From JBCCJA01 sp039045975 (GTDB taxonomy: Bacteria; Planctomycetota; Planctomycetia; Planctomycetales; Planctomycetaceae), in contig JBCCJA010000079.1 of NCBI GenBank assembly GCA_039045975.1, forward strand, positions 1 to 14,124: a DNA stretch of 14,124 bases, written 5' to 3'. A program made the position numbers and the translations under genes. Below the pieces are notes generated by a model. The model had not been told where the DNA came from, made no database searches, and saw only the letters and a program-made list of their open reading frames with translations. Below are positions 1 through 6,694 of this stretch, in pieces. Position 1 is the first letter of the stretch, and the number at the start of each line of letters is the position of its first letter.

Positions 1-462
1 CACGAGGTCCACGAGTTCGACACGATTCTGGACGTGGTCGAGCAGGGGAAGTGTGACGCCGGTCTTGTGATTCACGAGGGCCAACTGACCTATGGCGACC
101 AGGGGTTGCATCTGGTGGTCGACCTCGGCGTTTGGTGGCAGAAGGACACCGGGCTGCCGCTTCCGCTCGGTGCGAACGCGATCCGGAAGGACCTCGGGCC
201 CGAGGTGATGGAGGAGGTGACGGCCCACCTGAAGGCGTCGATCGAGTACGGCCTTGAGCACCGCCAGGAGGCGCTCGCTCACGCGGCGAAGTACGGACGT
301 GACCTCGACGAGGCCCGCAACGACAAGTTCGTCGGGATGTACGTCAACGATTGGACCGTCGATTTCGGCGAGAAAGGCCGTGAGGCGGTGCGTCTACTTC
401 TGAAACGCGGACACGAGGCGGGCGTGATCCCGAACCCGGTCGACGTCGAGTTCGTCGGCTAG
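1..462 (+). CDS. mqnD: 1,4-dihydroxy-6-naphthoate synthase MqnD, 5'-truncated by the window edge
   Basis: MqnD converts cyclic dehypoxanthinyl futalosine to 1,4-dihydroxy-6-naphthoate in the futalosine route to menaquinone, in the cytoplasm. The reading frame is open from base 1, so the gene starts upstream; 153 C-terminal residues are visible of a family that is usually about 270-290 aa. Recognition rests on the segment CDAGLVIHEGQLTY, which is characteristic of this periplasmic-binding-protein-like fold and contains a His probably equivalent to the proposed active-site His. Further support is LGVWWQKDTGLPLPLGANAIRKDLG and the C-terminal helix run with the family-like ending NDWTVDFGEKGREAV...GVIPNP. 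A GTG at 34 opens a shorter frame but lies inside the conserved domain and is not a real start. A strong intrinsic terminator follows at 488-525, so this is probably the last gene of its transcript. The family call is confident; no other mqn gene is visible here. Confidence 0.9.
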   Translation, partial: HEVHEFDTILDVVEQGKCDAGLVIHEGQLTYGDQGLHLVVDLGVWWQKDTGLPLPLGANAIRKDLGPEVMEEVTAHLKASIEYGLEHRQEALAHAAKYGRDLDEARNDKFVGMYVNDWTVDFGEKGREAVRLLLKRGHEAGVIPNPVDVEFVG

Positions 463-487
463 GCCGGTCGCCGTCTCGGTTTCAATC

Positions 488-525
488 GGAGGCCGCGTGG
501 GTAGGCTCACGCGGCCTCCGTTTTT
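488..525 (+). terminator. Rho-independent terminator after mqnD
   Basis: A perfect 12-bp GC-rich stem (GGAGGCCGCGTG at 488-499 pairs with CACGCGGCCTCC at 508-519) encloses an 8-base loop and is followed by G and five T (521-525). It lies 26 bases after the mqnD stop and 24 bases before the next start. It therefore ends the mqnD transcript and separates it from the SDR gene. Confidence 0.9.
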
Positions 526-548
526 CATAACCGATCACGTCGCGGCCG

Positions 549-1328
549 ATGTCTTATCTCGATTCGCTGTTCTCGCTGTCTGGTAAAACGGCGGTCGTGA
601 CCGGCGGCACCGGGGTTCTCGGCGGCGAGATGGCGACGACGCTCGCCAAGGCCGGGGCTTACGCGGTGCTGGTCGGCCGGAATACGGACAAGGGCGCCGA
701 GGTGCTCAAGGGCATCGAGGCGTCCGGTGGGACGGGCGAGGTCTTCACGGCCGACATGACGCGGCGGGGCGACGTCGAAAAGTTGGCGTTTCATCTCGCC
801 GAGAACGGCAAACCGTGTGACATCCTCGTGAACGCGGCGGGCGTGAACGCGGCGACGCCGTTTCTGGAAATCCCCGACGACGAGTGGGCACGGATCTTCA
901 ACGTGAACCTCGACTCGGTCCGCATAGCGTGCCAGATCTTCGGGAAGGCGATGCTCGACCGCGGTGCCGGCGGGTCGATCATCAACATCGCGTCGATGTC
1001 AGCGATCACGCCGCTGTCGAAAGTGTTCACGTATGCGGCGTCGAAGGCGGCTTTGCTGAACCTGACTCAGAATCTGGCCCGGGAATGGGCGCCGCAAAAG
1101 ATCCGTGTCAACGCGATCTCGCCGGGCTTCTTCCCCGCCGAGCAGAACAAAAAAATCCTCACGCCCGAGCGGGTCGCGGACATCATGCGGCACACGCCGA
1201 TGGACCGCTTCGGCGAGTCGCACGAGCTGGCCGGGGCGACACTGCTGCTGGCGTCTGAGGCGGCGGGCAGCTTCGTGACGGGGCATAACCTCGTCGTCGA
1301 CGGCGGCTTTTCCGCGATGACGATCTGA
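549..1328 (+). CDS. Classical SDR-family oxidoreductase (sugar-acid / D-mannonate oxidoreductase-like)
   Basis: A 259-aa short-chain dehydrogenase/reductase of typical classical-SDR length. The cofactor motif TGGTGVLG is at residues 18-25 and the NAAG motif at 95-98. The catalytic tetrad is complete: Asn120, Ser149, Tyr162 and Lys166 (YAASK). After the second strand comes GRN (43-45) with no acidic residue, which in this family favours NADP(H). The C-terminal part PGFFPAEQNKKIL and the ending DGGFSAMTI resemble SDRs annotated as D-mannonate (fructuronate) oxidoreductases or gluconate 5-dehydrogenase-like enzymes, so a sugar-acid substrate is likely but not proven. The ATG at 549 is used; I see no clear Shine-Dalgarno, as is common for genes that open a transcript in such genomes. 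The next gene begins 37 bases after the stop and may be co-transcribed. The SDR family is certain; the substrate is inferred. Confidence 0.9.
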   Translation: MSYLDSLFSLSGKTAVVTGGTGVLGGEMATTLAKAGAYAVLVGRNTDKGAEVLKGIEASGGTGEVFTADMTRRGDVEKLAFHLAENGKPCDILVNAAGVNAATPFLEIPDDEWARIFNVNLDSVRIACQIFGKAMLDRGAGGSIINIASMSAITPLSKVFTYAASKAALLNLTQNLAREWAPQKIRVNAISPGFFPAEQNKKILTPERVADIMRHTPMDRFGESHELAGATLLLASEAAGSFVTGHNLVVDGGFSAMTI

Positions 1329-1365
1329 TGGGTCGGGCGATGCGACGGCGGCCGGAGTCGGGCCG

Positions 1366-2118
1366 GTGACGGACGAAGAGGCCGAAGCGGCCGGCCTGTT
1401 GCGGGCCGAAATTTCGGCAGTTGATGCCGATTCTTCGGCCCCGGCCGAGCTGCCGGCGGTACCGGGAGGCTGGCGATTGCAGGAGGTCACGGTCGGCGGT
1501 CGGGCGTTCGACCTGTGGCGGCCGGCCGACCCGGACGCCTCGCTGGATGACGCCGACCCGACCGCCTGGATCGAAGGCACGCGCGATCCTTATTGGGTCT
1601 ATCTGTGGCCGGCGGCGGAGAAGACGGCGGAGGCGTGGCTCGGGGATGTCGGGGAATCGCTCGCGGTCGGGGGCGGTCGCGTGCTGGAGTTGGGCTGCGG
1701 GGTCGGCTTGGTCGGACTGGCCGCCGGTTCGGTCGGGGCCCGCGTCGTGTTTTCCGATATCCAGGCCGACGCGTGTCGGGCGGCGGCGGTGAACGCGGAT
1801 GCGAACGGGATTCACAGCGAAACATTGACGTTCGACTGGGCGGAACCTCCCGACGTCGAGCCGTTTCGCTGCGTCACCGGCAGCGACTTGATTTACGAGA
1901 CGGTCGCGCACGGGCCGTTGCTTGTGACATTGCAGGCGGTCCTTGCGAAGGACGGCGTCGCCGTCTTCGGAGACCCGGGACGGGCGGCGTTGCCGGCCTT
2001 CCTGGAAGCGGCGTCAGACGCAGGGTTCGCGGTGCGGCTGACTGACGGCGACGGTCGTGAGTTGTTGTCTCCGCCCCGACCTGGGTTTTGCCTCGTCCGG
2101 CTGACGCACGCGGGATGA
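1366..2118 (+). CDS. Class I SAM-dependent methyltransferase, METTL21/lysine-methyltransferase-like
   Basis: A 250-aa protein with a seven-strand Rossmann methyltransferase core. Motif I, VLELGCGVGLVGLA (about residues 107-120), binds SAM, and Asp131 at the end of the second strand (VVFSDIQ) should contact the ribose. DLIY at 174-177 fits the DxxY signature of the METTL21/ETFB-lysine (family 16) methyltransferases, and DPYWVYLWPAA (74-84) resembles the pre-core region of those enzymes. The target is therefore more likely a protein side chain than a small molecule, but that is inference from motif style. The GTG at 1366 is the only reasonable start: two ATGs between the SDR stop and this point are out of frame. 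The first 35 residues are acidic and Ala-rich and probably disordered. Its link to the upstream SDR gene is positional only. Confidence 0.8.
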   Translation: MTDEEAEAAGLLRAEISAVDADSSAPAELPAVPGGWRLQEVTVGGRAFDLWRPADPDASLDDADPTAWIEGTRDPYWVYLWPAAEKTAEAWLGDVGESLAVGGGRVLELGCGVGLVGLAAGSVGARVVFSDIQADACRAAAVNADANGIHSETLTFDWAEPPDVEPFRCVTGSDLIYETVAHGPLLVTLQAVLAKDGVAVFGDPGRAALPAFLEAASDAGFAVRLTDGDGRELLSPPRPGFCLVRLTHAG

Positions 2119-2209
2119 CTCGCAGAAGGGGTGAGGCGCAACGGCTCCCGTGAGGTCGTGCGGGGCGCATGGCGGCCCTGATGACCGAGTCAATAGGGCG
2201 GAGCCGGGC

Positions 2210-3487
2210 GTGACGCGGCCGATCGTTTGGGTTTGGGCGGCGGCGTTTTGCGGCCTGTCGACCGCGGCGGGACAGTCGACGGCGGTCTGTTTGCCTGGCA
2301 GCCCGTGTGACGCGGGCGTTTCGCTTTCGCCCGGGCGTGTTGACGCGCGTGCCGTTTCTGGCGGCGGCGGGACTCAGGGTCCGGCGGTTCGCGTGCGGCA
2401 TCGCGGCCGGAACGGGGTGACGTCGGAGGGGACGGCGGTCCTGATCTCGGGGCGATACGCGGGCCGGGAATGGACCGGCCACGCGATCACGAACGACCAC
2501 GTCGTGCGGGGCGCGACGGCCGAGTTCGGACTGGCGGGCCGCACGGTCCCCGGGCGGGTCGTGACGCGCGACGTCGATGCCGATCTGGCCTTGCTGCAGA
2601 TCGAGGGCGGAACCGAGCGGGCGGCGATGTTCGCGAGGGCGCGGGTGCTCGTCGGGCCGGACCCGTCTTACCCGGTGGCGGTGCGACTCGACGGGTTCGA
2701 TCCGCAGGCGGGGTGGCGGCGACTGACGCGTCGCGGCCGGGCCTACTTTGAGCGACGGTCGTCCGACGGCGGGTTGGTGAGCACGCGTCGCTACGGCTAC
2801 TTGCGGGCCGACGTCGGCCCGGCGGTCGACGGCATGAGCGGGTCGCCGGTGACGAGCGGCGGGTATCTGATCGGGGTCATCTCGGGCGGCGCGGCGAACG
2901 AGGTCACGCTTTCGACCCCGGCGGACGTGCGGCGGCTGTTGGAGGCGGCCGTCTCCAACGACGAAAGAGAGACGCCGCCGACTTCGGTCGAGACGCGTAA
3001 GCCGAATTCGGTCGAGCTGCGGCTGACGGCGATCGAGGAGCGACTCGACCAGCTGGCCGATCGTCTTGCGACGGCAGGCCCGCGTGGCGTTCAGGGACCG
3101 GCGGGCCGGCAGGGGCCGCGTGGGGCCCCCGGGCCGAGAGGCGAACCCGGACCGAAGGGCGAACCGGGTCGGGTCGGCCCCGCCGGGCCGGCGGCCGACC
3201 CCGGGCGGTTCGATGACCTGTTAGAGCGCATCTCCTTGCTGGAGAACCGACGTTACGCGATCCGTGTGATCGGCCCCGACGGGGCACCGTATGACCGCGA
3301 GGAGCTGGCGGTCGGGGACGACGTCGTGATCCGCATTCCGCCGCGGGGACCGAAGTTCCGCCTGCACACGATCCAGGTCGACGAGAACGGCCGCGTCGTG
3401 GGCGAATCGAGCCGAGAGTACCGGGTCGGCGACGACCTGCACGTGACGATGGATTTTTCGCGGGAGGCGGCCGGTGACGGACGCTGA
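2210..3487 (+). CDS. Secreted trypsin-like serine protease with coiled coil and collagen-like repeat
   Basis: From the GTG at 2210 this is 425 aa; GGCGGAG lies about 7 bases upstream. A hydrophobic signal peptide occupies about residues 5-21, so the protein is exported. A GTG at 2150 would add 20 residues in front of the signal and is less likely. The protease domain (about 60-245) shows a complete chymotrypsin-fold triad: His97 (TNDHVV), Asp125 (DADLALL) and Ser210 (GMSGSP). A charged coiled-coil stretch (about 267-288) leads into 13 perfect Gly-X-Y triplets (290-328, including GEPGPKGEPG), then a second short helical segment (333-347) and a C-terminal beta-rich domain (about 349-418). A coiled coil next to a collagen stretch usually drives trimer formation, so a trimeric secreted or surface protease is inferred. 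The stop overlaps the start of the next gene by 14 bases, suggesting translational coupling. The protease call is confident; the substrate is unknown. Confidence 0.85.
   Translation: MTRPIVWVWAAAFCGLSTAAGQSTAVCLPGSPCDAGVSLSPGRVDARAVSGGGGTQGPAVRVRHRGRNGVTSEGTAVLISGRYAGREWTGHAITNDHVVRGATAEFGLAGRTVPGRVVTRDVDADLALLQIEGGTERAAMFARARVLVGPDPSYPVAVRLDGFDPQAGWRRLTRRGRAYFERRSSDGGLVSTRRYGYLRADVGPAVDGMSGSPVTSGGYLIGVISGGAANEVTLSTPADVRRLLEAAVSNDERETPPTSVETRKPNSVELRLTAIEERLDQLADRLATAGPRGVQGPAGRQGPRGAPGPRGEPGPKGEPGRVGPAGPAADPGRFDDLLERISLLENRRYAIRVIGPDGAPYDREELAVGDDVVIRIPPRGPKFRLHTIQVDENGRVVGESSREYRVGDDLHVTMDFSREAAGDGR
3077..3193 (+). repeat. Collagen-like Gly-X-Y coding repeat (13 triplets)
   Basis: This stretch inside the protease gene encodes 13 consecutive Gly-X-Y triplets without interruption. 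Pro or Ala often occupies X and Y, and KGEP/RGEP-type motifs stabilise bacterial collagens that lack hydroxyproline. The DNA repeats are imperfect at base level, so the order is maintained at protein level and is not a recent tandem expansion. Confidence 0.85.
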
Positions 3488-3800
3488 GCCCGCGGGACGT
3501 ACGCCGACGCCGGGGGACGGCGTGGTGGATCTGCCGCCGGCCGACGGGGGTCGGGCGGGATCAAACTTCGACGAGGAACGCAGACCGATGGCTGACATTT
3601 CACCCGAGTTCGCGAATGTGATCATGAACCGGCTCGCGACCGACACGACGGCGAGTGCGAGGCGGACCGACGAGGTCGCCGACGTGGCGAACAACCTGCT
3701 CGCCGTCGGTGCCGCGCGGCGTCAGAACGAGAAGGACGTCGACGAGGCGCGGGCTCAGCAGACGCTGCTGACGTCGCCGCAGGGGCCGGCGGTCCCGTAA
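3474..3800 (+). CDS. Small helical protein of unknown function
   Basis: 108 aa from the GTG at 3474, which overlaps the protease stop by 14 bases and has a good Shine-Dalgarno (GGGAGG) 6 bases upstream, inside the protease gene. An ATG at 3588 (70 aa, starting MADISPEF) is an alternative with a weaker upstream GAGGA. The first 38 residues are Pro/Gly/Asp-rich and probably disordered. From about residue 40 on, the sequence is helical and polar (for example NVIMNRLATDTTASARR and NNLLAVGAARRQNEKD), and it ends in a short Pro-containing tail. There is no signal peptide and no membrane segment. The alternating Ala/Leu spacing suggests a helical hairpin or small assembly protein. I do not recognise the family. 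Its tight coupling to the secreted protease and to the next two genes suggests a shared role, which is inference. Confidence 0.6.
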   Translation: MTDAEPAGRTPTPGDGVVDLPPADGGRAGSNFDEERRPMADISPEFANVIMNRLATDTTASARRTDEVADVANNLLAVGAARRQNEKDVDEARAQQTLLTSPQGPAVP

Positions 3801-3803
3801 GTC

Positions 3804-4091
3804 GTGACCGATTTTCCGGAACCGAGGAACGAGGCCGAACGCCTCCTCGCCGACTTGGTCGGGGAGGCGGAGGCGTCTGAGGCGTATTTCGACGAGATCA
3901 ATCGGGACCTGATGCGGGGGCTGGCCGATGGCGACTGGCGACTCCTCGACGACGCGGCCGACCGGGTCTTCCGGCGGACCGCGACGCGATTGGCGGAGTT
4001 GGCTCGTGAGCGACCGGGTGAAGTCGGGCCGGCTGGACCTGCTCGCGCAGGCGGGGGCGGCGACGAGTCTATTCCGGGCGGGCCGACGTAA
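3804..4091 (+). CDS. Small acidic helical protein of unknown function
   Basis: 95 aa, starting with GTG four bases after the previous stop. Residues 8-75 are strongly acidic and helical (for example EAERLLADLVGEAEASEAYF, then a run with paired Arg near 57-62). The last 20 residues are Gly/Ala/Pro-rich and probably disordered. There is no signal peptide, transmembrane segment or recognised motif. The final 86 bases overlap the next gene in another frame, and the low-complexity tail is exactly the overlapped part. That fits an overlap gained by extension past an older stop, or a downstream start that is really later. I do not recognise the family; a small adaptor or structural subunit is possible but unproven. 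Confidence 0.5.
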   Translation: MTDFPEPRNEAERLLADLVGEAEASEAYFDEINRDLMRGLADGDWRLLDDAADRVFRRTATRLAELARERPGEVGPAGPARAGGGGDESIPGGPT

Positions 4092-4449
4092 AGACGCCTT
4101 CCTGGCGGCCCGCGACCGACGCGTCGCCTCTCAGCTGTTGGGTGATGACGCCATGCGGATCGAGGACGAGGACGTGGGCGAATTCGTACTCGGCGACAAG
4201 ACGGAACGTCACGAGCATCGGGCGGCGAGCTCGTGGCCGATGGCGGTCGGCACTACGGCGTTGGGGGCGGGGCTCGGCGTGCTCGGTTCGGGTGTGCTCG
4301 GGCAAACGGCGTCGGCACCGGGACCCGTGGCCACGCCCTCCGTTGCGATCGAGCAGACGCCTTCCGCCGCCAGTCGCCCCGCCACGGAACCGCGTTACGG
4401 CATCACGGCCGGGCCGCCGGCGGGATGGCGGCCGCCGTTGAGTGATTGA
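4006..4449 (+). CDS. Single-pass membrane protein of unknown function
   Basis: 147 aa from the GTG at 4006, with GGAG about 8 bases upstream. In-frame alternatives are GTG 4018 and ATG 4153. The N-terminal 75 residues are charged, basic first (RAGRRKDAFLAARDRR) and then acidic (MRIEDEDVGEFVLGDKTE), and end in a His-containing stretch (ERHEHR). One Gly/Ala-rich transmembrane segment follows (about 77-100, GTTALGAGLGVLGSGVLG), then a Pro/Ala/Thr-rich tail of about 45 residues that looks disordered. There is no signal peptide, so the N-terminus is probably cytoplasmic and the tail outside. The 'GD...H...H' segment before a Gly-rich helix reminds me of small membrane proteins in uncultured phage and planctomycete genomes, but this is memory, not a match. 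It overlaps the previous gene by 86 bases. Function unknown. Confidence 0.55.
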   Translation: MSDRVKSGRLDLLAQAGAATSLFRAGRRKDAFLAARDRRVASQLLGDDAMRIEDEDVGEFVLGDKTERHEHRAASSWPMAVGTTALGAGLGVLGSGVLGQTASAPGPVATPSVAIEQTPSAASRPATEPRYGITAGPPAGWRPPLSD

Positions 4450-4532
4450 CTTACATCAACGCCCGCTTGTCTTTGACGGGGCAAGGTCGCTTAACTCGAT
4501 TCGTTTCCGCGACCCGTACAAAGACGGTAGCT

Positions 4533-5195
4533 GTGCATTACCCTCGTTTTTTGCTTTGTGTTTCTGCGCTCTTTTTGCCGCTGACGGCGGCTCAGTCCGT
4601 CGCGGCCGAGCCGGTCAGCCTGTTCAACGGCGAGGACCTGTCGGGCTGGACGTTCGACTGCCTCGACGAGACCGTCGCGATGGGCGACGTCTGGTCGGTC
4701 GAGGAGGGGATCCTCAAGAACGCCGGGAACCCGAAGAGCGTGCTCCGGACCGAGGCCGAGTTCGCGCGGTACAAGCTGGAGCTCGAGTGGCGTTGGCCGG
4801 GCGAGGGCGGGAACAGCGGCGTGCTGGTCCATTCGACCGATCCCCAAGCCAAGAACGTTTGGCCGCGGTCACTCGAGGTGCAGTTGATGAGCGAGAACGC
4901 CGGTGATTTCTGGGTCATCGGCTGCGAGGCGATCACGCCGCCGGAGAGTTTCGGCGTCGAGGATTCGGTGAAGGGCCGACGGCACATCAACTTCAACGAC
5001 GGGGCCGAGAAGCCGCTCGGCGAGTGGAACGCGATGACCGTGCACGTCGACGGGCCGACCGTGCTCGTGACGGTCAACGGCGAGATCGTGAATTACTGTC
5101 GGGACTCGACGGCGACCGCGGGTGCGATCTGTCTGCAGTCGGAAGGCACGCCGGTCGAGTTCCGGAACATCGTGCTTACGCCGTTCGAAGACTGA
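4533..5195 (+). CDS. Secreted DUF1080 (3-keto-disaccharide hydrolase-like) protein
   Basis: 220 aa from the GTG at 4533, chosen because it places a clean signal peptide at the N-terminus (hydrophobic FLLCVSALFLPLTAA, probable cleavage after SVAA). A TTG at 4446 would overlap the previous stop and bury the signal 29 residues in. The mature protein is one DUF1080 domain (PF06439, concanavalin-like jelly roll). It opens with LFNGEDLSGWTF and shows the family's GNSGVLVHS strand, a LEVQLM strand and the closing FRNIVLTPF. Members are abundant in planctomycetes; some relatives hydrolyse 3-keto-glycosides, and others are lectin-like domains without shown activity. It converges on a second DUF1080 gene with only 18 bases between the stops. 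A role in extracytoplasmic carbohydrate breakdown is likely; the substrate cannot be read from sequence. Confidence 0.85.
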   Translation: MHYPRFLLCVSALFLPLTAAQSVAAEPVSLFNGEDLSGWTFDCLDETVAMGDVWSVEEGILKNAGNPKSVLRTEAEFARYKLELEWRWPGEGGNSGVLVHSTDPQAKNVWPRSLEVQLMSENAGDFWVIGCEAITPPESFGVEDSVKGRRHINFNDGAEKPLGEWNAMTVHVDGPTVLVTVNGEIVNYCRDSTATAGAICLQSEGTPVEFRNIVLTPFED

Positions 5196-5213
5196 GATCC
5201 AAGAGCGGTCTGT

Positions 5214-6248
5214 TTATTCGGCCCGGAGCACTTCACGGAGGACGAGGTTGCGGTAGCGGACTTCCGTGTGGTCGCCCTGAAGATAGATCGGCCCGGGCCG
5301 CGTTTCGTCGGCCCACAAAGCGCCGTTCGTACAACCGGCGATCGGCTCGTTGTCGACGACTTTGACGCCGTTGAGGACCACGGTGGCGTGACGGTCGACG
5401 AGGGTGATGTCGTAACTTTGCCAGACGCCGCCGGGGCGGCCGGCGTTCTCTCGCGGCGCGATGCGGCCGAAGATCGCCCCGACCCCTTGGATACCCTGCA
5501 TGCGGCTGTCGCGGTCGAGGACCTGGGCCTCATAGAGGCCCCGCAAATAGACGCCGCTGTTGCCGCCGGGCGGGACCATGAAGTCGAGAGTGAGGTTGAA
5601 GTCGGTGAACTCGCGGTCGGTTCTTAAATTTCCGTAGCGGGAGTAAGGCTCGAAAGTCGTCTTCGGCGTGTCGTTGACGAGCAGGCCGTCGACGGCCTTC
5701 CAGCCGTTAATTTTTTCCGCCTCGGTGAGCCGCCAGCCGCTCAGGTCGCGGCCGTTGAAAAGTTCGATCGGCTCGCCGAAGACGACTACGGAAAGATCGG
5801 GCTTCGGAGGAAGCGGGGGGAGGCGGGTACCGCCGAACGTGGCCGCTTCACCTTCCGTGCCGGGACGCGGGTAGGTGACCGACAGCGAAATCATGTCGCC
5901 GTCGACGGTCGCGACGTGCGGGCAGGCGACACGGGCCCCGGTCGGCGGTCCGCCCGGGTATTCCGGCGGACCGATCCGGACCGACCGCGAGAAAAGCAAC
6001 CGGTCACCAATAACTTTAAAACTGGAAAGCCGCTTGCCGCCGCCGACGGTCCAGAGTTCGCCGGTTACCGACGGGCCTTCGACGGTGAGCGTTAGCCAAC
6101 CGGCGGCCCCGTCGGGCATGACGAGAGCCCAGTTGCCGTCGAACGGTTCGACGCCTTCATCCGCCTCCGCCCTCGACTGAGACGCAGCGGCGAAAAGCGT
6201 GACAGCGATGGTCGCGAACAAGGAACGGCTAAAGATATTCTGCATCAT
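5214..6248 (-). CDS. Secreted two-domain DUF1080 protein
   Basis: 344 aa, with tandem ATGs at 6248 and 6245. GGAAG stands 6 bases before the second, so initiation at 6245 is slightly favoured. A signal peptide (hydrophobic core LFATIAVTLFAAA, cleavage near SRA) directs export. Residues about 35-150 form an N-terminal beta-rich domain I do not recognise by name, beginning DGNWALVMPDGAAGW and describing 'WTVGGG' and 'LLFSRS' strands. It is joined by a Pro-rich linker (LPPLPPKPD) to a DUF1080 domain (about 160-340). The DUF1080 part has LFNGRDLSGWRL, GNSGVYLRG, a YEAQVLD strand and YRNLVLREV. The mixed GxVYLRGLYE/GPIYLQGDH pattern is typical of the planctomycete/Bacteroidetes branch. It is a natural partner for the neighbouring DUF1080 protein in extracytoplasmic sugar processing, though the two are convergent and so not co-transcribed. 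Confidence 0.85.
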   Translation of the reverse strand: MMQNIFSRSLFATIAVTLFAAASQSRAEADEGVEPFDGNWALVMPDGAAGWLTLTVEGPSVTGELWTVGGGKRLSSFKVIGDRLLFSRSVRIGPPEYPGGPPTGARVACPHVATVDGDMISLSVTYPRPGTEGEAATFGGTRLPPLPPKPDLSVVVFGEPIELFNGRDLSGWRLTEAEKINGWKAVDGLLVNDTPKTTFEPYSRYGNLRTDREFTDFNLTLDFMVPPGGNSGVYLRGLYEAQVLDRDSRMQGIQGVGAIFGRIAPRENAGRPGGVWQSYDITLVDRHATVVLNGVKVVDNEPIAGCTNGALWADETRPGPIYLQGDHTEVRYRNLVLREVLRAE

Positions 6249-6343
6249 CAGCTTCCGGCATACGCTCTGGTGAGGTCAGATTAGAGATTACGACAACGTC
6301 CGACCCGCTGTCTCCGACCACGCGAATCGATTCCGGGTGACGT

Positions 6344-6694
6344 GTGAAGACTGAACTATTTGCCGATATTCCCGACGAGTTACGCAACGAATTCACGACG
6401 GTCGTATTCGAGTCACCGACGACACGGGTCGAACGGATCGTCTCGCCGCCGGGATACGCTTCGCCCGACGGGTTTTGGTACGACCAGGACGAACACGAAT
6501 GGGTCGCGGTCCTCAGCGGCTCGGCCCGGCTGCGATTCGACGAGGGCGTCGTCGAACTCGAAGCCGGGGACGCGCTCGATATCGTGCCGCACCGGCGGCA
6601 CCGGGTCGAACAGACCGATGCGGAACAAGTCACGGTGTGGCTGGCCGTGTTTTCGAAACCAACGAGCCCGGCGTACGGATCGGAAATTCCTTAA
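6344..6694 (+). CDS. Small single-domain cupin protein
   Basis: 116 aa from the GTG at 6344, within the size range of single-domain cupins. The first cupin motif is DEHEWVAVLSG (49-59), with His51 and Glu52 in place of the usual HxH. The second is GDALDIVPHRRHRVEQ (75-90), with His86 the probable metal ligand and His83 adjacent. The sequence ends with a strand VTVWLAVFSK. A mononuclear metal site is therefore plausible, but the reaction is unknown; many such cupins are sugar- or oxyanion-binding or regulatory. It is divergent from the DUF1080 gene with 95 bases between the two starts, so both promoters should lie in that gap, though I could not pick convincing -35/-10 boxes there. A 19-codon frame starts on its stop codon (TAATG) and is probably chance. 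Confidence 0.75.
   Translation: MKTELFADIPDELRNEFTTVVFESPTTRVERIVSPPGYASPDGFWYDQDEHEWVAVLSGSARLRFDEGVVELEAGDALDIVPHRRHRVEQTDAEQVTVWLAVFSKPTSPAYGSEIP

Noticed and set aside
1183..1911. A 242-codon minus-strand frame over the SDR and methyltransferase genes
   Set aside because: Arg/Pro-rich shadow frame; both overlapped plus-strand genes have complete catalytic motifs.
3588..3800. RebB-like (R-body, killing trait) identity for the small helical protein
   Set aside because: The size and an Ala/Gln-rich helix are suggestive, but the conserved RebB core order is not there and no other reb gene is nearby.
6249..6343. Promoter boxes in the divergent gap between the DUF1080 and cupin genes
   Set aside because: The gap is AT-richer and must contain promoters, but TAATCT-like hexamers have no properly spaced -35, so no specific box is called.
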